A DNA stretch of 64,000 nucleotides from SSC4 sp964443225 (GCA_964443225.1 CAYUCC010000006.1:1-64000), one strand, 5' to 3'; positions 26,650 through 35,630 are shown, counted from the first letter of the stretch. Translations and numbers: made by a program. Notes: generated by a model from the sequence alone, not told the origin.

Positions 26650-26705
26650 AGACTTCCATTCAATCCTGTTCGTGCACCAGGGCGGCAATTGTCGACTTAG
26701 GTTTG

Positions 26706-26734
26706 ATTATAGGCATACTTGCCCGAAAAGCCAA
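26706..26734 (-). promoter_or_regulatory. Promoter of the toxin-like/DUF2283 pair
   Basis: On the minus strand, TTGGCT (26729-26734) and a perfect TATAAT (26706-26711) are 17 bases apart; expected start near 26699. It is divergent from the ygeY promoter. Confidence 0.78.
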
Positions 26735-26763
26735 ACCCTAACAGCACACCCAACCCCCGAACT

Positions 26764-26792
26764 TTGACCGTCAACTCCCTTCGTGCTACAAT
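26764..26792 (+). promoter_or_regulatory. Promoter of ygeY
   Basis: TTGACC at 26764-26769 and TACAAT at 26787-26792, 17 bases apart, about 72 bases before the ygeY start. Confidence 0.83.
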
Positions 26793-26863
26793 TCAGACGT
26801 AACTGTGTTTACCTTACGTTTATTCCCCTGCCTGCAAAAAACATGCTGAATGTGGAGACAACG

Positions 26864-28093
26864 ATGACACCACCCGTATCAGCCGACCTGGTGGCCGCAG
26901 TCCAGGAGCGGGTTGCCGCGCAAGAAGACAAGATCATCACCTTTTTCCGTGAGCTGTGCGCCATACCCAGCGTGGCCGGGCAGATTGGGCCGGTCGGCGA
27001 GCGTATGGCGGACGAGATGCGCCGCCTGGGCTTCGAGGATGTGCGCTTCGACAGGATGGGCAACATCATGGGGCGTATCGGCGATGGCCCGCGCACGTTC
27101 GTCTACGACACGCATATCGACACCGTGGGCATTGCCGACCCGCAGGCCTGGCAGTGGGACCCCTTTGTGGGCAAAATCGAGGACGGTTATCTTTACGCAC
27201 GCGGCGCCGGTGACGAAAAGGGCTCCGCACCGGGCATGGTCTACGGCCTGGCCATCGCCCGCGACCTGGGACTGCTGGAGGGATACACCGCCTACGTCTT
27301 TGGCAATATGGAAGAGGACTGCGACGGGATCGCTCCCAACACCTTCGTCGAGGTTGATCCCGGCATCCGGCCCGATTTTGCCGTGATTGGCGAACCCACC
27401 CGTCTCAAGACCTACCGCGGGCACAAGGGGCGTGTCGAGTTGAAAGTGGTGGCCAAAGGGCGCAGTGCGCACGCGGCGTCTAACCAACTCGGCGACAACG
27501 CCGTCTACAAGATGCTGCCGGTGATCGCCGCCATTCGTGACCTGGAGCCGCAGCTCGGTGATCACCCCTTCCTGGGCCACGGCAAAATCACCGTCTCCGA
27601 CATCAAGGCGCAGACCGCCAGCCTCAATGCCGTGCCCGACGAATGCACGATCTACATCGATCGCCGCCTGACGTTTGGCGAAACCATGGAGGACGCTATC
27701 GAGCAGGTGCGCAATCTGATCCCGCCGGCTAACCGGGCCGCCGGCGACATCACGGTCGAGATGCTGTACTACGATATTCCAAGCTACACCGGGTTTGTTT
27801 TTCCGGTGGACAAGTATTACCCGGCGTGGGCCCTCGAACCCGAACACCCGCTGGTGCAGGCCAGCCAGGCCGCGCGCCAGGCCATCGGGCTGCCCGAGGC
27901 CGAGCCGGGCAAATGGGACTTCAGCACCAACGGCACCTACTGGACGGGCAAAGCCGGCATTCCCAGCATCGGCTTTGGTCCTGGCGAGGAAGAGGTTGCG
28001 CATACCGTCATGGACCGCAACTCGCTGGCCGAAGTGGTCAAAGCGACCGAGTTTTATGCGCTGTTTCCCGCGCTGGTGGGTCAACCCGATTGA
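26864..28093 (+). CDS. ygeY: YgeY-type M20 metallohydrolase (selenium metabolism-linked hydrolase)
   Basis: M20-family zinc amidohydrolase/peptidase of 409 residues. Metal-site signatures are YDTHIDTVG (His84, Asp86), GAGDEKGSAPG (Asp117) and GNMEEDCDG (~145-152). The family member YgeY travels with knotted carbamoyltransferase YgeW and selenium-dependent molybdenum hydroxylases in other bacteria; ygeW indeed follows here after 62 bases. Substrate is not established, but ureido or N-acyl amino acid compounds of purine breakdown are likely (inference). ATG 26864 has GGAG 7 bases upstream; an upstream in-frame start at 26783 overlaps the promoter. Confidence 0.9.
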   Translation: MTPPVSADLVAAVQERVAAQEDKIITFFRELCAIPSVAGQIGPVGERMADEMRRLGFEDVRFDRMGNIMGRIGDGPRTFVYDTHIDTVGIADPQAWQWDPFVGKIEDGYLYARGAGDEKGSAPGMVYGLAIARDLGLLEGYTAYVFGNMEEDCDGIAPNTFVEVDPGIRPDFAVIGEPTRLKTYRGHKGRVELKVVAKGRSAHAASNQLGDNAVYKMLPVIAAIRDLEPQLGDHPFLGHGKITVSDIKAQTASLNAVPDECTIYIDRRLTFGETMEDAIEQVRNLIPPANRAAGDITVEMLYYDIPSYTGFVFPVDKYYPAWALEPEHPLVQASQAARQAIGLPEAEPGKWDFSTNGTYWTGKAGIPSIGFGPGEEEVAHTVMDRNSLAEVVKATEFYALFPALVGQPD

Positions 28094-28155
28094 TGGTGGC
28101 AGATTTCATTAATCAACGAGGCGAGCAGCGGCAGGATTAGCGACGAGGATTTCAC

Positions 28156-29133
28156 ATGCAAACTTTCTTACGCGGACGTGATTTGATCGGGGACACCGAT
28201 TGGACCCGGGAGGAGATCGAAACGGCGCTCGACGTCGCCTTCGATCTGAAACGCAAGCGTGCCTTGGGCGAACCGCATGCCTATTTGCGTGACAAAGTCC
28301 TGGCGATGCTCTTCTTTTTCACCAGCACACGCACCCGCGGCTCGTTCGAGGCCGGCATGGCGCAGCTGGGCGGGCACGCCGCCTTCATCGAATCGCAGAC
28401 GACGCAGATCGCCCACGGTGACACGGCCAAGGAGATCGGTGAGATCTATGGCCGCTACTTCGATGGCCTGGCCATCCGCCAGTGTGACTGGAACTTTGGC
28501 AACCGCTACATCCGCGAAGTGGCGGCGGCCAGCCGCGTGCCCGTGCTCAACATGCAGTGCGATGTTTACCACCCCTTCCAAATCCTGGCCGATCTGATGA
28601 CCATCATCGAAAAGAAGGGGCAAAACCTGCGCGGTCAACGGATTGCCGTGTCGTGGGCCTACGCCAAGAGCTACGTCAAGCCGATTTCGGTGCCGCAGTC
28701 GCTGATCATCCAGCTCACCCGTTTCGGCATGGACGTCGTGTTGGCCCACCCGCCCGAATACCGCCTCATGCCAAATATCCTGCAGGAAGCGCAGGACAAC
28801 GCCAAACACTTTGGCGGGCGCTTCAGCATCACGCACGACATGGATGAAGCGTTTCGGGATTCCGACGTCCTCTATCCTAAGAGCTGGGGCTGCCTGCTGA
28901 CGACTGAGGACGGCAAGGAAGCGGCCGAGATTGCCAAACACTATGCAGATTGGATCACCGACGACCGGCGTATGGCGCTGGCCAAGGACGATGCGATCTA
29001 CATGCACTGCCTGCCGGCCGATCGCAACATCGAAGTGACCGACAGTGTCATCGACGGGCCACAGAGCGTCGTTTACGATGAAGCTGAAAACCGGCTGCAC
29101 GTCCAAAAGGCCGTCATGGCGCTGACCATGTAA
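28156..29133 (+). CDS. ygeW: Knotted carbamoyltransferase YgeW
   Basis: Carbamoyltransferase-fold protein, 325 residues. Carbamoyl-phosphate site FTSTRTRGSFEAG (Ser57-Gly62) and the second motif MHCLPADR (His284). YgeW members are knotted transcarbamylases of uncertain physiological substrate, thought to act in purine/allantoin-like nitrogen catabolism. It lies 62 bases after ygeY in the same direction, so likely one operon. Not an ordinary ornithine or aspartate enzyme judging from the length and the YGRYFDGLAIRQ segment. Confidence 0.92.
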   Translation: MQTFLRGRDLIGDTDWTREEIETALDVAFDLKRKRALGEPHAYLRDKVLAMLFFFTSTRTRGSFEAGMAQLGGHAAFIESQTTQIAHGDTAKEIGEIYGRYFDGLAIRQCDWNFGNRYIREVAAASRVPVLNMQCDVYHPFQILADLMTIIEKKGQNLRGQRIAVSWAYAKSYVKPISVPQSLIIQLTRFGMDVVLAHPPEYRLMPNILQEAQDNAKHFGGRFSITHDMDEAFRDSDVLYPKSWGCLLTTEDGKEAAEIAKHYADWITDDRRMALAKDDAIYMHCLPADRNIEVTDSVIDGPQSVVYDEAENRLHVQKAVMALTM

Positions 29134-29180
29134 CGCCCATTTCTCCATTCGGATGACCCGGCTTCGTAAGGAGGAGAGGT

Positions 29181-30332
29181 ATGCAAAGGCGTACGGACCG
29201 CATCAACTGGCTCTGGCTGGCGGCTGCTTTTGCCGTGGGACTGCTCATTGGCTGGATTGTCCTGGGCTGGTGGCTGTTCCCGGTGAACTGGACCGATGCC
29301 AACGTGAAGGATTTGCGGCAGGAGACGCGTTACCAGGTCCTGTCACTGGTGGCCGAGTCCTACCTGGCCAACGGAGATTTGGGGTTGGCCGGCGAGCGTT
29401 TGCAGCAGTGGACGCCCCAGGAAGCGATCGATGAGTTGAATGCGGCTGCCTCTGCCTATTCCGAAACGGGCAGGACCGCCCAGGCGCAGAACCTACAGAC
29501 CCTGGCGGCAGCACTGGCCACGACGCTGACGCCCGGCACGCAGCCGACGGTTGCGCCGCAGCCACCCGCAACGGGTTCCAGTGCGGGGAGTGTGCTGCTC
29601 TTGTTGGCCGGCCTCGTCGTGTTGGGGGTTGGCGTGGGTGTCCTGGTCTACCTCCTGACGAGCCGGCGTCGTGGCCAACCCGCAGCATCGGCAAAGCCGC
29701 CGGTTTCACAGCCAGCCTATCGGATCGAAGACGAATTCGTGCCGGCCGACGAATACCTGGCCAGCCCCGACTGGTACCCCGACGAAGAGCCGCCCCCAGC
29801 GGACGAAATCGACCAGGATTTTGACGAAGACGAGATCGATTTTTCTGAACCACCCGAAGTCACCCCAGTGGTGACGACCTCTGCGGCGGCTCCGGTGGCC
29901 ACTCCCACCGCTGGTAAATTCACTGCGTTGTACCGGCAGGGTGATCTCGACTACGACGAGAACTTCATGATCGAAGGCCAGACGGGATCTGGCTATCGTG
30001 GCGAGTGCGGCATGGGGATTGCGGAAACGCTGGACAACGACATGGCGCGTCCAACGGCCATGGATGTATGGTTGTTCGACAAGGGTGACGTGCGTACCAT
30101 GACGGTGGTGCTGTTGAGTGACTATGCCTACGGAAACGCCGCCATGCGGGATCGTTTGCGCGACAAAGGCGATATCGTCCTGGCCGCCCCGGGCACGGTG
30201 TTCCACATCGCCCATAAAACCCTCGATTTGGAGGGACGCATCGCCGAAATGGCCTATGCCGACGGCGCAGGACCGGCAAAGTCGGTCTTCAAGACACTCA
30301 GAGTCGATCTGACGGTGACGCCGCGCGATTGA
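29181..30332 (+). CDS. Membrane protein of unknown function
   Basis: 383 residues. One transmembrane helix at about 10-32 (LWLAAAFAVGLLIGWIVLGW), a second at about 136-160 (SVLLLLAGLVVLGVGVGVLV), then an acidic low-complexity linker (~185-235) rich in Asp, Glu and Pro. A well-formed C-terminal domain follows (~245-383: GKFTALYRQGDLDYDENFMIE...). I do not recognise the domain. Ribosome site AAGGAGGAG precedes the ATG. It is 47 bases after ygeW but may be only a neighbour. Confidence 0.72.
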   Translation: MQRRTDRINWLWLAAAFAVGLLIGWIVLGWWLFPVNWTDANVKDLRQETRYQVLSLVAESYLANGDLGLAGERLQQWTPQEAIDELNAAASAYSETGRTAQAQNLQTLAAALATTLTPGTQPTVAPQPPATGSSAGSVLLLLAGLVVLGVGVGVLVYLLTSRRRGQPAASAKPPVSQPAYRIEDEFVPADEYLASPDWYPDEEPPPADEIDQDFDEDEIDFSEPPEVTPVVTTSAAAPVATPTAGKFTALYRQGDLDYDENFMIEGQTGSGYRGECGMGIAETLDNDMARPTAMDVWLFDKGDVRTMTVVLLSDYAYGNAAMRDRLRDKGDIVLAAPGTVFHIAHKTLDLEGRIAEMAYADGAGPAKSVFKTLRVDLTVTPRD

Positions 30333-30360
30333 CCTCGACGCAGCTTGCGTCAGCCAACTA

Positions 30361-30493
30361 ATGTGCCGGCCAACGAGGAGTCCGCAAACGAGGAGTCCGC
30401 ACCCCACGGTGTTGGCAAACGAGGAGTCCGCACCCCACGGTGTTGGCAAACGAGGAGTCCGCACCTGGGGGTGCGGACTCCTCGTTTGCCAAC
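30361..30493. repeat. Tandem arms and 24-bp perfect hairpin
   Basis: Arms at 30442-30465 and 30470-30493 are perfectly complementary over 24 bp (core CGAGGAGTCCGCACC) with loop TGGG. Two or three further copies of the left arm (GGCAAACGAGGAGTCCGCAC) precede it at about 30361-30440. It lies between two convergent genes and may terminate both. A shorter relative is at 40838-40861. Confidence 0.85.
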
Positions 30494-30515
30494 CGGACAG
30501 GTCAAAACCCTGGAT

Positions 30516-31676
30516 TCAAACCCGTACCGTAGGATCGAACAGTTTGGCGTGTTCCTCGAGCGCATAACGATCTGTCATCCCGGCGACGTAATCACAAATC
30601 ACGCGGCGCACACCTTCGGGTTCGTGGGCAATTTTGGACTGCGTACTGGCCGGAAGCTGTCCCGGTTCCACCTGGTATGCCTCGAACAGGTCCGTGAGCA
30701 CGCGCTGTGCTTTGCTCGCCATGCGCATGACGCGGTAATGATGGTAGAAACGCGCCAGCAGAAACGCCTTCAGCGCCCGCGTGTTGTCCGCCATTTCCGG
30801 TGAATAACCAGCCAGGTTATGCCCGATCCCACGCAGCGCATCGACCGAGTCGATCCGATGGGCATCCAGGGCCCGCGCCGTGGCATACGCCACATCGGTG
30901 ACAAACCGCCCCACGAGACGACGGATCACCCGATGACGCAGCAGGTCGTCGAGGGGGCGATCCAGCGGTTCATCCAGGCTCGCCATGGCGTCGTGCCACA
31001 CGTCCAGGCCGCGTACTTCGATCAAATCAAAAAGCCCGGCACGCAGCCCATCGTCGAGGTCGCTGGTGTTGTAGGCAATCTCGTCCGCCAGGTTGGCCAG
31101 CTGGCACTCCAACGTTCCCGCAAGTTCCGGTTCATAACCCGTGGCGTCGGTGACGTCGTAGTCGGTATCGTGTTTGACTACCCCTTCGCGCACCTCGTAG
31201 GTCAGGTTCAGGCCGTCGAAACGCGCATAACGCTGCTCCAACTTTTCCAGAATCCGCACGGTTTGACGCTGGTGATCGAAACCACCGTGGCCGGCCATGA
31301 GTCCATTGAGCACCTGCTCGCCTGTGTGACCGAACGGGGGATGACCCAGATCGTGCGCAAGGCAGATGGCTTCGGTCAGGTCTTCATTGGCACCCAGGCA
31401 GCGCGCCAGGCTGCGCCCGATTTGGGCCACCTCGATCGAGTGGGTCAGCCGCGTGCGGTAGTGGTCACCTTCGGTGTTGACGAATACCTGCGTCTTGTAC
31501 TCCAGGCGGCGGAAGGCGGTGGTGTGAATGATACGGTCGCGATCCCGTTGAAACACCGACCGGTGGGCAGGTTCCTCCTCAGGAACACGGCGTCCGCGAC
31601 TGTCACCGCTTTTCATGCCGTAGGGAGCCAGGGCTTGGCGTTCGCGCTGCTCTAATTCACTGCGTGTCACAATCAT
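30516..31676 (-). CDS. dgt: dGTPase-like HD-domain triphosphohydrolase
   Basis: Predicted deoxynucleoside triphosphohydrolase, 386 residues, cytoplasmic. HD-domain metal ligands are visible as RLTHSIEV (His79) and HDLGHPPFGHTGE (His108, Asp109), with the later DEIAYNTSDLDDGL block. The N-terminal RSVFQRDRDRIIHTTAFRRLEYKTQVF is typical of this family. Starts 2 bases after the HEAT-repeat gene stop, in a three-gene operon with it and the DUF123 gene. Preference for dGTP versus other dNTPs cannot be predicted. Ends facing the hairpin at 30442-30493. Confidence 0.93.
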   Translation of the reverse strand: MIVTRSELEQRERQALAPYGMKSGDSRGRRVPEEEPAHRSVFQRDRDRIIHTTAFRRLEYKTQVFVNTEGDHYRTRLTHSIEVAQIGRSLARCLGANEDLTEAICLAHDLGHPPFGHTGEQVLNGLMAGHGGFDHQRQTVRILEKLEQRYARFDGLNLTYEVREGVVKHDTDYDVTDATGYEPELAGTLECQLANLADEIAYNTSDLDDGLRAGLFDLIEVRGLDVWHDAMASLDEPLDRPLDDLLRHRVIRRLVGRFVTDVAYATARALDAHRIDSVDALRGIGHNLAGYSPEMADNTRALKAFLLARFYHHYRVMRMASKAQRVLTDLFEAYQVEPGQLPASTQSKIAHEPEGVRRVICDYVAGMTDRYALEEHAKLFDPTVRV

Positions 31677-31678
31677 GG

Positions 31679-32278
31679 TTACATCACCAGAATGGTTTGC
31701 AGCAGGCCCATTTGTTCGAGTGTGTCATAGGCGTAGGTTTGTACGAGCTGGTTATCGTCCTGCAGGCAGTAGTAGAAGGCGTTGGCCACCTCCATGGTGC
31801 GGATTTTGCTGAGTGCGTACGCGGCACGGGTGCGGGCGCCTTGATCGGTGCCGGCCAGCACCTGGAGCAGCGCCGGGACGGCGGTTTCGCCAATGAGGGC
31901 CAGGGCGTCGGCGGCGCTGCTGCGCACCCAGCCGCTCTCGTCACCCAAGGCGTGGGCCAGCTCGGTGACCAGGGGCGCCATGTGCAGGTGGCCGGCGGCC
32001 AGGGCTGCGGCACAGCGCACGGCCGGGTCCGCATCGTGCAAACGCTGGCGCAGGGGGGCTTCGAGGGCCAACGTGCCGCCATCGCTGAAGGGTGCGATGG
32101 CCGCGGCGGTGCGGACCGCCCACCAACGTTGATCGGCGTCCTCTGTCTCAAACAGTGCCAGTACGTCACTCAACGCCGGTGCTGACGCCACGGTATAACT
32201 CGTGACGACCTGTTCCGCAGCCTCGTCATCGTTGGCCTGTACGGCGGCGAGCAGGGATTCCAGGGATGGTTGGCTCAT
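31679..32278 (-). CDS. HEAT-repeat protein
   Basis: 199 residues made of about five HEAT/PBS-lyase-like helical repeats (for example AAIAPFSDGGTLALEAPLRQRLHDADPAVRC and ALALIGETAVPALLQVLAGTD in parts). Likely a protein-binding scaffold; no catalytic motif is seen. It overlaps the DUF123 gene by 4 bases (ATGA) and precedes dgt by 2 bases. Confidence 0.8.
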   Translation of the reverse strand: MSQPSLESLLAAVQANDDEAAEQVVTSYTVASAPALSDVLALFETEDADQRWWAVRTAAAIAPFSDGGTLALEAPLRQRLHDADPAVRCAAALAAGHLHMAPLVTELAHALGDESGWVRSSAADALALIGETAVPALLQVLAGTDQGARTRAAYALSKIRTMEVANAFYYCLQDDNQLVQTYAYDTLEQMGLLQTILVM

Positions 32279-32850
32279 GTCAGTTCTCCCAGCATGTGTT
32301 GGATCGTCATGTCGGCCGGCAGCCGCAGCAGGTGGGCCTGGCAGCCGGCGCGGCAGTCACTGCTGCCAAAATGGTGAACCGGTACACCCACACCGGCACA
32401 CTGCGCGATACGCTGGCACCAGGTGCACTCCAGCCGATGGGCTCTGGCGTGCGGCAGCACAGGGCAGTTGTCACTCGCGGCCGCTTTCTGCCGGGTCACG
32501 TCCTCAGGCAGCGATGTCCCGCGTGCACACTTGAAATCGGGCACTTCGGGCTGCCAATGGACAAATACCGGCTGTACCTGTCTTGTCAGATAGTCGATGT
32601 GCCAGTGCGGCGATTTGTCGGGCCGCACGTGCCGGCGGATGCGCGCCCGCAGCCCGCCCGGTCCCCACGCACTGCCAAAGTAGACATAACGTGCAGGTGC
32701 CAGGGCCGCCAAACCCAGCCGCCCGACCTCGAGACTCAACGACTGCTCCAGGGCGAATACCAGCACGTAACTGCCTGGCAAAGCCGGTATGCCAGCGACC
32801 ACCCGCGGTTCCGTGGGTGGAACGATCAGGGCAGGGTAGGTTGGGGCCAT
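32275..32850 (-). CDS. DUF123 / GIY-YIG-like protein
   Basis: 191 residues. The first two thirds form the DUF123 domain, related to GIY-YIG nucleases (GSYVLVFAL, then RYVYFGSAWGPGGLRARIRRH and HWHIDYLT). A C-terminal Cys-rich part (CARG, CTWCQRIAQC, CRAGC) could bind a metal. ATG 32850 is the expected first transcribed base of a promoter at 32857-32886, so the message looks leaderless; an in-frame TTG at 32886 is an unlikely start. Overlaps the HEAT gene (ATGA). Confidence 0.78.
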   Translation of the reverse strand: MAPTYPALIVPPTEPRVVAGIPALPGSYVLVFALEQSLSLEVGRLGLAALAPARYVYFGSAWGPGGLRARIRRHVRPDKSPHWHIDYLTRQVQPVFVHWQPEVPDFKCARGTSLPEDVTRQKAAASDNCPVLPHARAHRLECTWCQRIAQCAGVGVPVHHFGSSDCRAGCQAHLLRLPADMTIQHMLGELT

Positions 32851-32856
32851 AGGCGA

Positions 32857-32886
32857 ATTATACCTGTTAAAACAGGGCTTGATCAA
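32857..32886 (-). promoter_or_regulatory. Promoter giving a leaderless mRNA for the DUF123 operon
   Basis: On the minus strand, TTGATC (32881-32886), 18-base spacer, TATAAT (32857-32862). The predicted start, 7 bases further, coincides with the A of ATG 32850. No ribosome site is present. Confidence 0.7.
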
Positions 32887-32964
32887 ATCTGACGATCGTT
32901 GATCTCCGCCATGAGATTGTCAGACAAGAAAAAATGTGCTATGATGCGGTCGTCCGCCAGCGGC

Positions 32965-33016
32965 GGGGGTTGCACAGTTGCCATCTTTCCAAAAAGATGG
33001 CAACTGTGCAACCCCC
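32965..33016. repeat. Perfect 24-bp-arm hairpin
   Basis: Arms 32965-32988 and 32993-33016 (core TTGCACAGTTGCCATCTTT and its complement) separated by CCAA. It lies in a gene-free stretch (32851-33454) beside a MITE half copy. It may be a terminator-like or mobile-element-derived structure; function unknown. Confidence 0.85.
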
Positions 33017-33017
33017 A

Positions 33018-33067
33018 CCGTCAAATTCGATCAAAAAAGCACAGGAAGTTATTCTTTTGCGAACCCT
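33018..33067. mobile_element. MITE-like element, half copy D
   Basis: Matches the right half of copy C (AATTCGATCAAAA...GGAAGTTATTCTTTTGCGAACCCT, in parts). The left half is absent and its place is taken by the perfect hairpin at 32965-33016. Confidence 0.65.
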
Positions 33068-33078
33068 AAACCAGCCCC

Positions 33079-33416
33079 AGTCCGCTTGAGCGGACTTGCG
33101 CGATGAGCCCGGTGCTTGATCGCCCGGCGGGCGTATCCCGCCCACCCACCCAGTCCGCTTGAGCGGACTTGAGCTATAAGCCTGGCGCTTGAGCGCCAGG
33201 CGGGCGTATCCCACCCACCCAGTCCGCTTGAGCGGACTTGAGCTATAAGCCTGGCGCTTGAGCGCCCGGCGGGCGTATCCCACCCACCCAGTCCGCTTGA
33301 GCGGACTTGCGCGATGAGCCCGGCGCTTGATCGCCCGGCGGGCGTATCCCGCCCACCCACCTAGTCCGCTTGAGCGGACTTGAGCTATAAGCCTGGCGCT
33401 TGAGCGCCAGGCGGGC
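33079..33416. repeat. REP-like palindrome array, five units
   Basis: Five units of about 70-72 bp, each with AGTCCGCTTGAGCGGACT and a second palindrome around CCTGGCGCTTGAGCGCCAGG or CCCGGCGCTTGATCGCCCGG, then GCGGGCGTATCCCACCCACC. Units start near 33079, 33151, 33221, 33291 and 33363. The frames open through it are repeat-derived. It directly precedes tex. Confidence 0.92.
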
Positions 33417-33454
33417 TGAGCGCCAGACAAATAGATCGGATACCCAATTCATCC

Positions 33455-35626
33455 ATGCCCGATACCTTGATTGTTACCACCATCGCCCGCGAGCTGACAA
33501 TCACCCCCCGTCAGGTCGCCGATACGATCGATCTGCTCGACGAAGGCAACACCATCCCCTTCATCGCCCGCTACCGCAAAGAGGTCACCGGCGGCCTGGA
33601 CGAAGTCCAGCTGCGCCAGATCCAGCACCGTCTCGAATACCTGCGCCACCTGGCCGAGCGCAAGGCAGCCGTGCTCAAGAGCATCGCCGAGCAGGCGAAG
33701 CTCACCCCCGAGCTGGAAACCAGCATTACTGCGGCCGCGACGCTGCAGCAGGTCGAGGACCTCTACCTGCCGTACAAACCCAAACGCCGTACGCGCGCCA
33801 TGATTGCGCGCGAGCGCGGTCTCGCACCACTCGCCAACGTCTTGCTCGATCCAAAGGCATTGCAGGGTGACCTGCACGTCCTGGCCGCCACTTTCCTCTC
33901 GGACGACGTGCCCGACGTCGACGCCGCACTCGCCGGTGCGCGCGACATCGTGGCCGAGGTGGTCAGCGAGGATGCGCAGGTGCGCGCCCTCGTGCGCAGC
34001 AAGACGCACGATCACGGCCTGGTCACCGTCAAGCTGGCCGCGGCCGACGCCGATCCGGGCAAAAAGTACGAGATGTACCACGACTTTGCCGGCCTGCTCA
34101 AAGACCTGCCGGCCCACCAGCTGCTGGCCATCAACCGCGGTGAAAAAGAGGGTGCGCTCAAGGTACGCGTCGACGGCCCGGATGAGCAGCTCGTTGCGGA
34201 GATTGGGCGCCGTTACATCCTGAACCGGCGTTCGCCGGTGGCCACACAGGTGGCGGCGGCCATCGACGACGGTTACGCGCGCCTCATTCAGCCCTCCATC
34301 GAGCGTGAGCTGCGCGGCACGCTGACCGAAACCTCGGACGACCACGCCATCGCCACCTTCACCACCAACCTGCGCAGCCTGCTCATGCAGCCGCCCCTGC
34401 GGCGCAAACGGGTCATGGGCATCGACCCCGGCTTTCGCACCGGCTGCAAGGTGGCGATCGTCGACGAAACCGGTAAGTACCTGGCCCACTTCACGATCTA
34501 CCCGCACGAGCCACAGCGCCAATGGAGCGACGCCAAACGTCTGCTGGCGGCAGCCATCAGCAACGCCCAGGTTGACGTGGTCGCCATTGGCAACGGCACC
34601 GCCAGCCGCGAGAGCGAACAGCTGGTCGCCGAAGTTATCGGCGAGCTGGCAGACGCCAAGACCCGACGTGACGTGGCTTATGCGCTGGTCAACGAAGCAG
34701 GCGCCTCGGTCTATTCGGCCTCACCCCTGGCACGCGCCGAATTTCCCGATCTTGACGTCTCGGTGCGCGGGGCGGTCAGCATCGCCCGCCGCCTGCAGGA
34801 CCCGCTTTCGGAGCTGGTCAAGATCGATGCCAAAAGCATCGGTGTCGGCCTCTACCAGCACGACGTCGACCAGAAAAAACTGCAGGAATCGCTCGATGCC
34901 GTGGTCGAGGACGCCGTCAACCAGGTGGGCGTCGACGTCAACACCGCGTCACCGGCGCTCTTGCAGTATGTGGCCGGCATTGGCAAGAAGCTGGCGCAGA
35001 ACATCGTCGATCACCGCGACCAGCACGGACCGTTTCAAAGCCGCACCGATATCAAAAAGGTCAAGGGACTCGGCCCCAAAGCCTTCGAGCAGGCCGCCGG
35101 CTTTTTGCGGATCGCCGAAGGCAAAAACCCCCTCGACAACACCGCCATTCACCCCGAGTCCTACACTGCGGTGCGCGACCTGCTCGATTTGATGGGCGTC
35201 GGGATCAAAGCGCGCGACCTGCCTGGTCTGGTCAGCCGGTTTCGCCAGCAGCACAAGCTGAAGGACCTGGCGGGTGTTCTGGGGATTGGCGTGCCCACGC
35301 TGACCGACATCCTGGACGCGCTGGTCAAACCCGGCCGCGACCCGCGCGACGACCTGCCGCCGCCCCTGCTGCGCCACGACGTCCTGAGCATCGACGACCT
35401 GCACGAAGGCATGCAGCTGCGTGGCACCGTACGCAACGTCGTCGACTTTGGTGCCTTCGTCGACATCGGCGTCAAACACGACGGCCTGGTGCATGTCAGC
35501 CAGATGGGTGAGCGCTACGTCCACAATCCGCACGACGTCGTCAAAGTCGGCGACGTCGTCGACGTGAAGGTCACCAAAATCGACCGCGAACGCAGCCGGA
35601 TTAGTTTGAGTATGAAAAAAGGCTGA
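33455..35626 (+). CDS. tex: Tex family RNA-binding transcription accessory protein
   Basis: Nucleic-acid-binding protein of 723 residues, typical length for Tex. Order: N-terminal helical region, YqgF/RNase H-like domain at about 325-450 (VMGIDPGFRTGCKVAIVDE), helix-hairpin-helix block (~490-570: VNTASPALLQYVAGIGKKLAQ), and a C-terminal S1 domain (~648-720: LRGTVRNVVDFGAFVDIGV). Conserved in most bacteria and linked to transcription and stress survival. Downstream, after about 100 bases, is the macrodomain gene in the same direction. Confidence 0.97.
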   Translation: MPDTLIVTTIARELTITPRQVADTIDLLDEGNTIPFIARYRKEVTGGLDEVQLRQIQHRLEYLRHLAERKAAVLKSIAEQAKLTPELETSITAAATLQQVEDLYLPYKPKRRTRAMIARERGLAPLANVLLDPKALQGDLHVLAATFLSDDVPDVDAALAGARDIVAEVVSEDAQVRALVRSKTHDHGLVTVKLAAADADPGKKYEMYHDFAGLLKDLPAHQLLAINRGEKEGALKVRVDGPDEQLVAEIGRRYILNRRSPVATQVAAAIDDGYARLIQPSIERELRGTLTETSDDHAIATFTTNLRSLLMQPPLRRKRVMGIDPGFRTGCKVAIVDETGKYLAHFTIYPHEPQRQWSDAKRLLAAAISNAQVDVVAIGNGTASRESEQLVAEVIGELADAKTRRDVAYALVNEAGASVYSASPLARAEFPDLDVSVRGAVSIARRLQDPLSELVKIDAKSIGVGLYQHDVDQKKLQESLDAVVEDAVNQVGVDVNTASPALLQYVAGIGKKLAQNIVDHRDQHGPFQSRTDIKKVKGLGPKAFEQAAGFLRIAEGKNPLDNTAIHPESYTAVRDLLDLMGVGIKARDLPGLVSRFRQQHKLKDLAGVLGIGVPTLTDILDALVKPGRDPRDDLPPPLLRHDVLSIDDLHEGMQLRGTVRNVVDFGAFVDIGVKHDGLVHVSQMGERYVHNPHDVVKVGDVVDVKVTKIDRERSRISLSMKKG

Positions 35627-35630
35627 TTGG

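Noticed and set aside
33079..33416. CRISPR array
   Set aside because: Units are palindromic throughout with no unique spacers, and no cas genes are nearby.
33049..33430. Open frames encoding LKRTGWV-type repeats
   Set aside because: They are read from the REP-like array and have no protein-like features.
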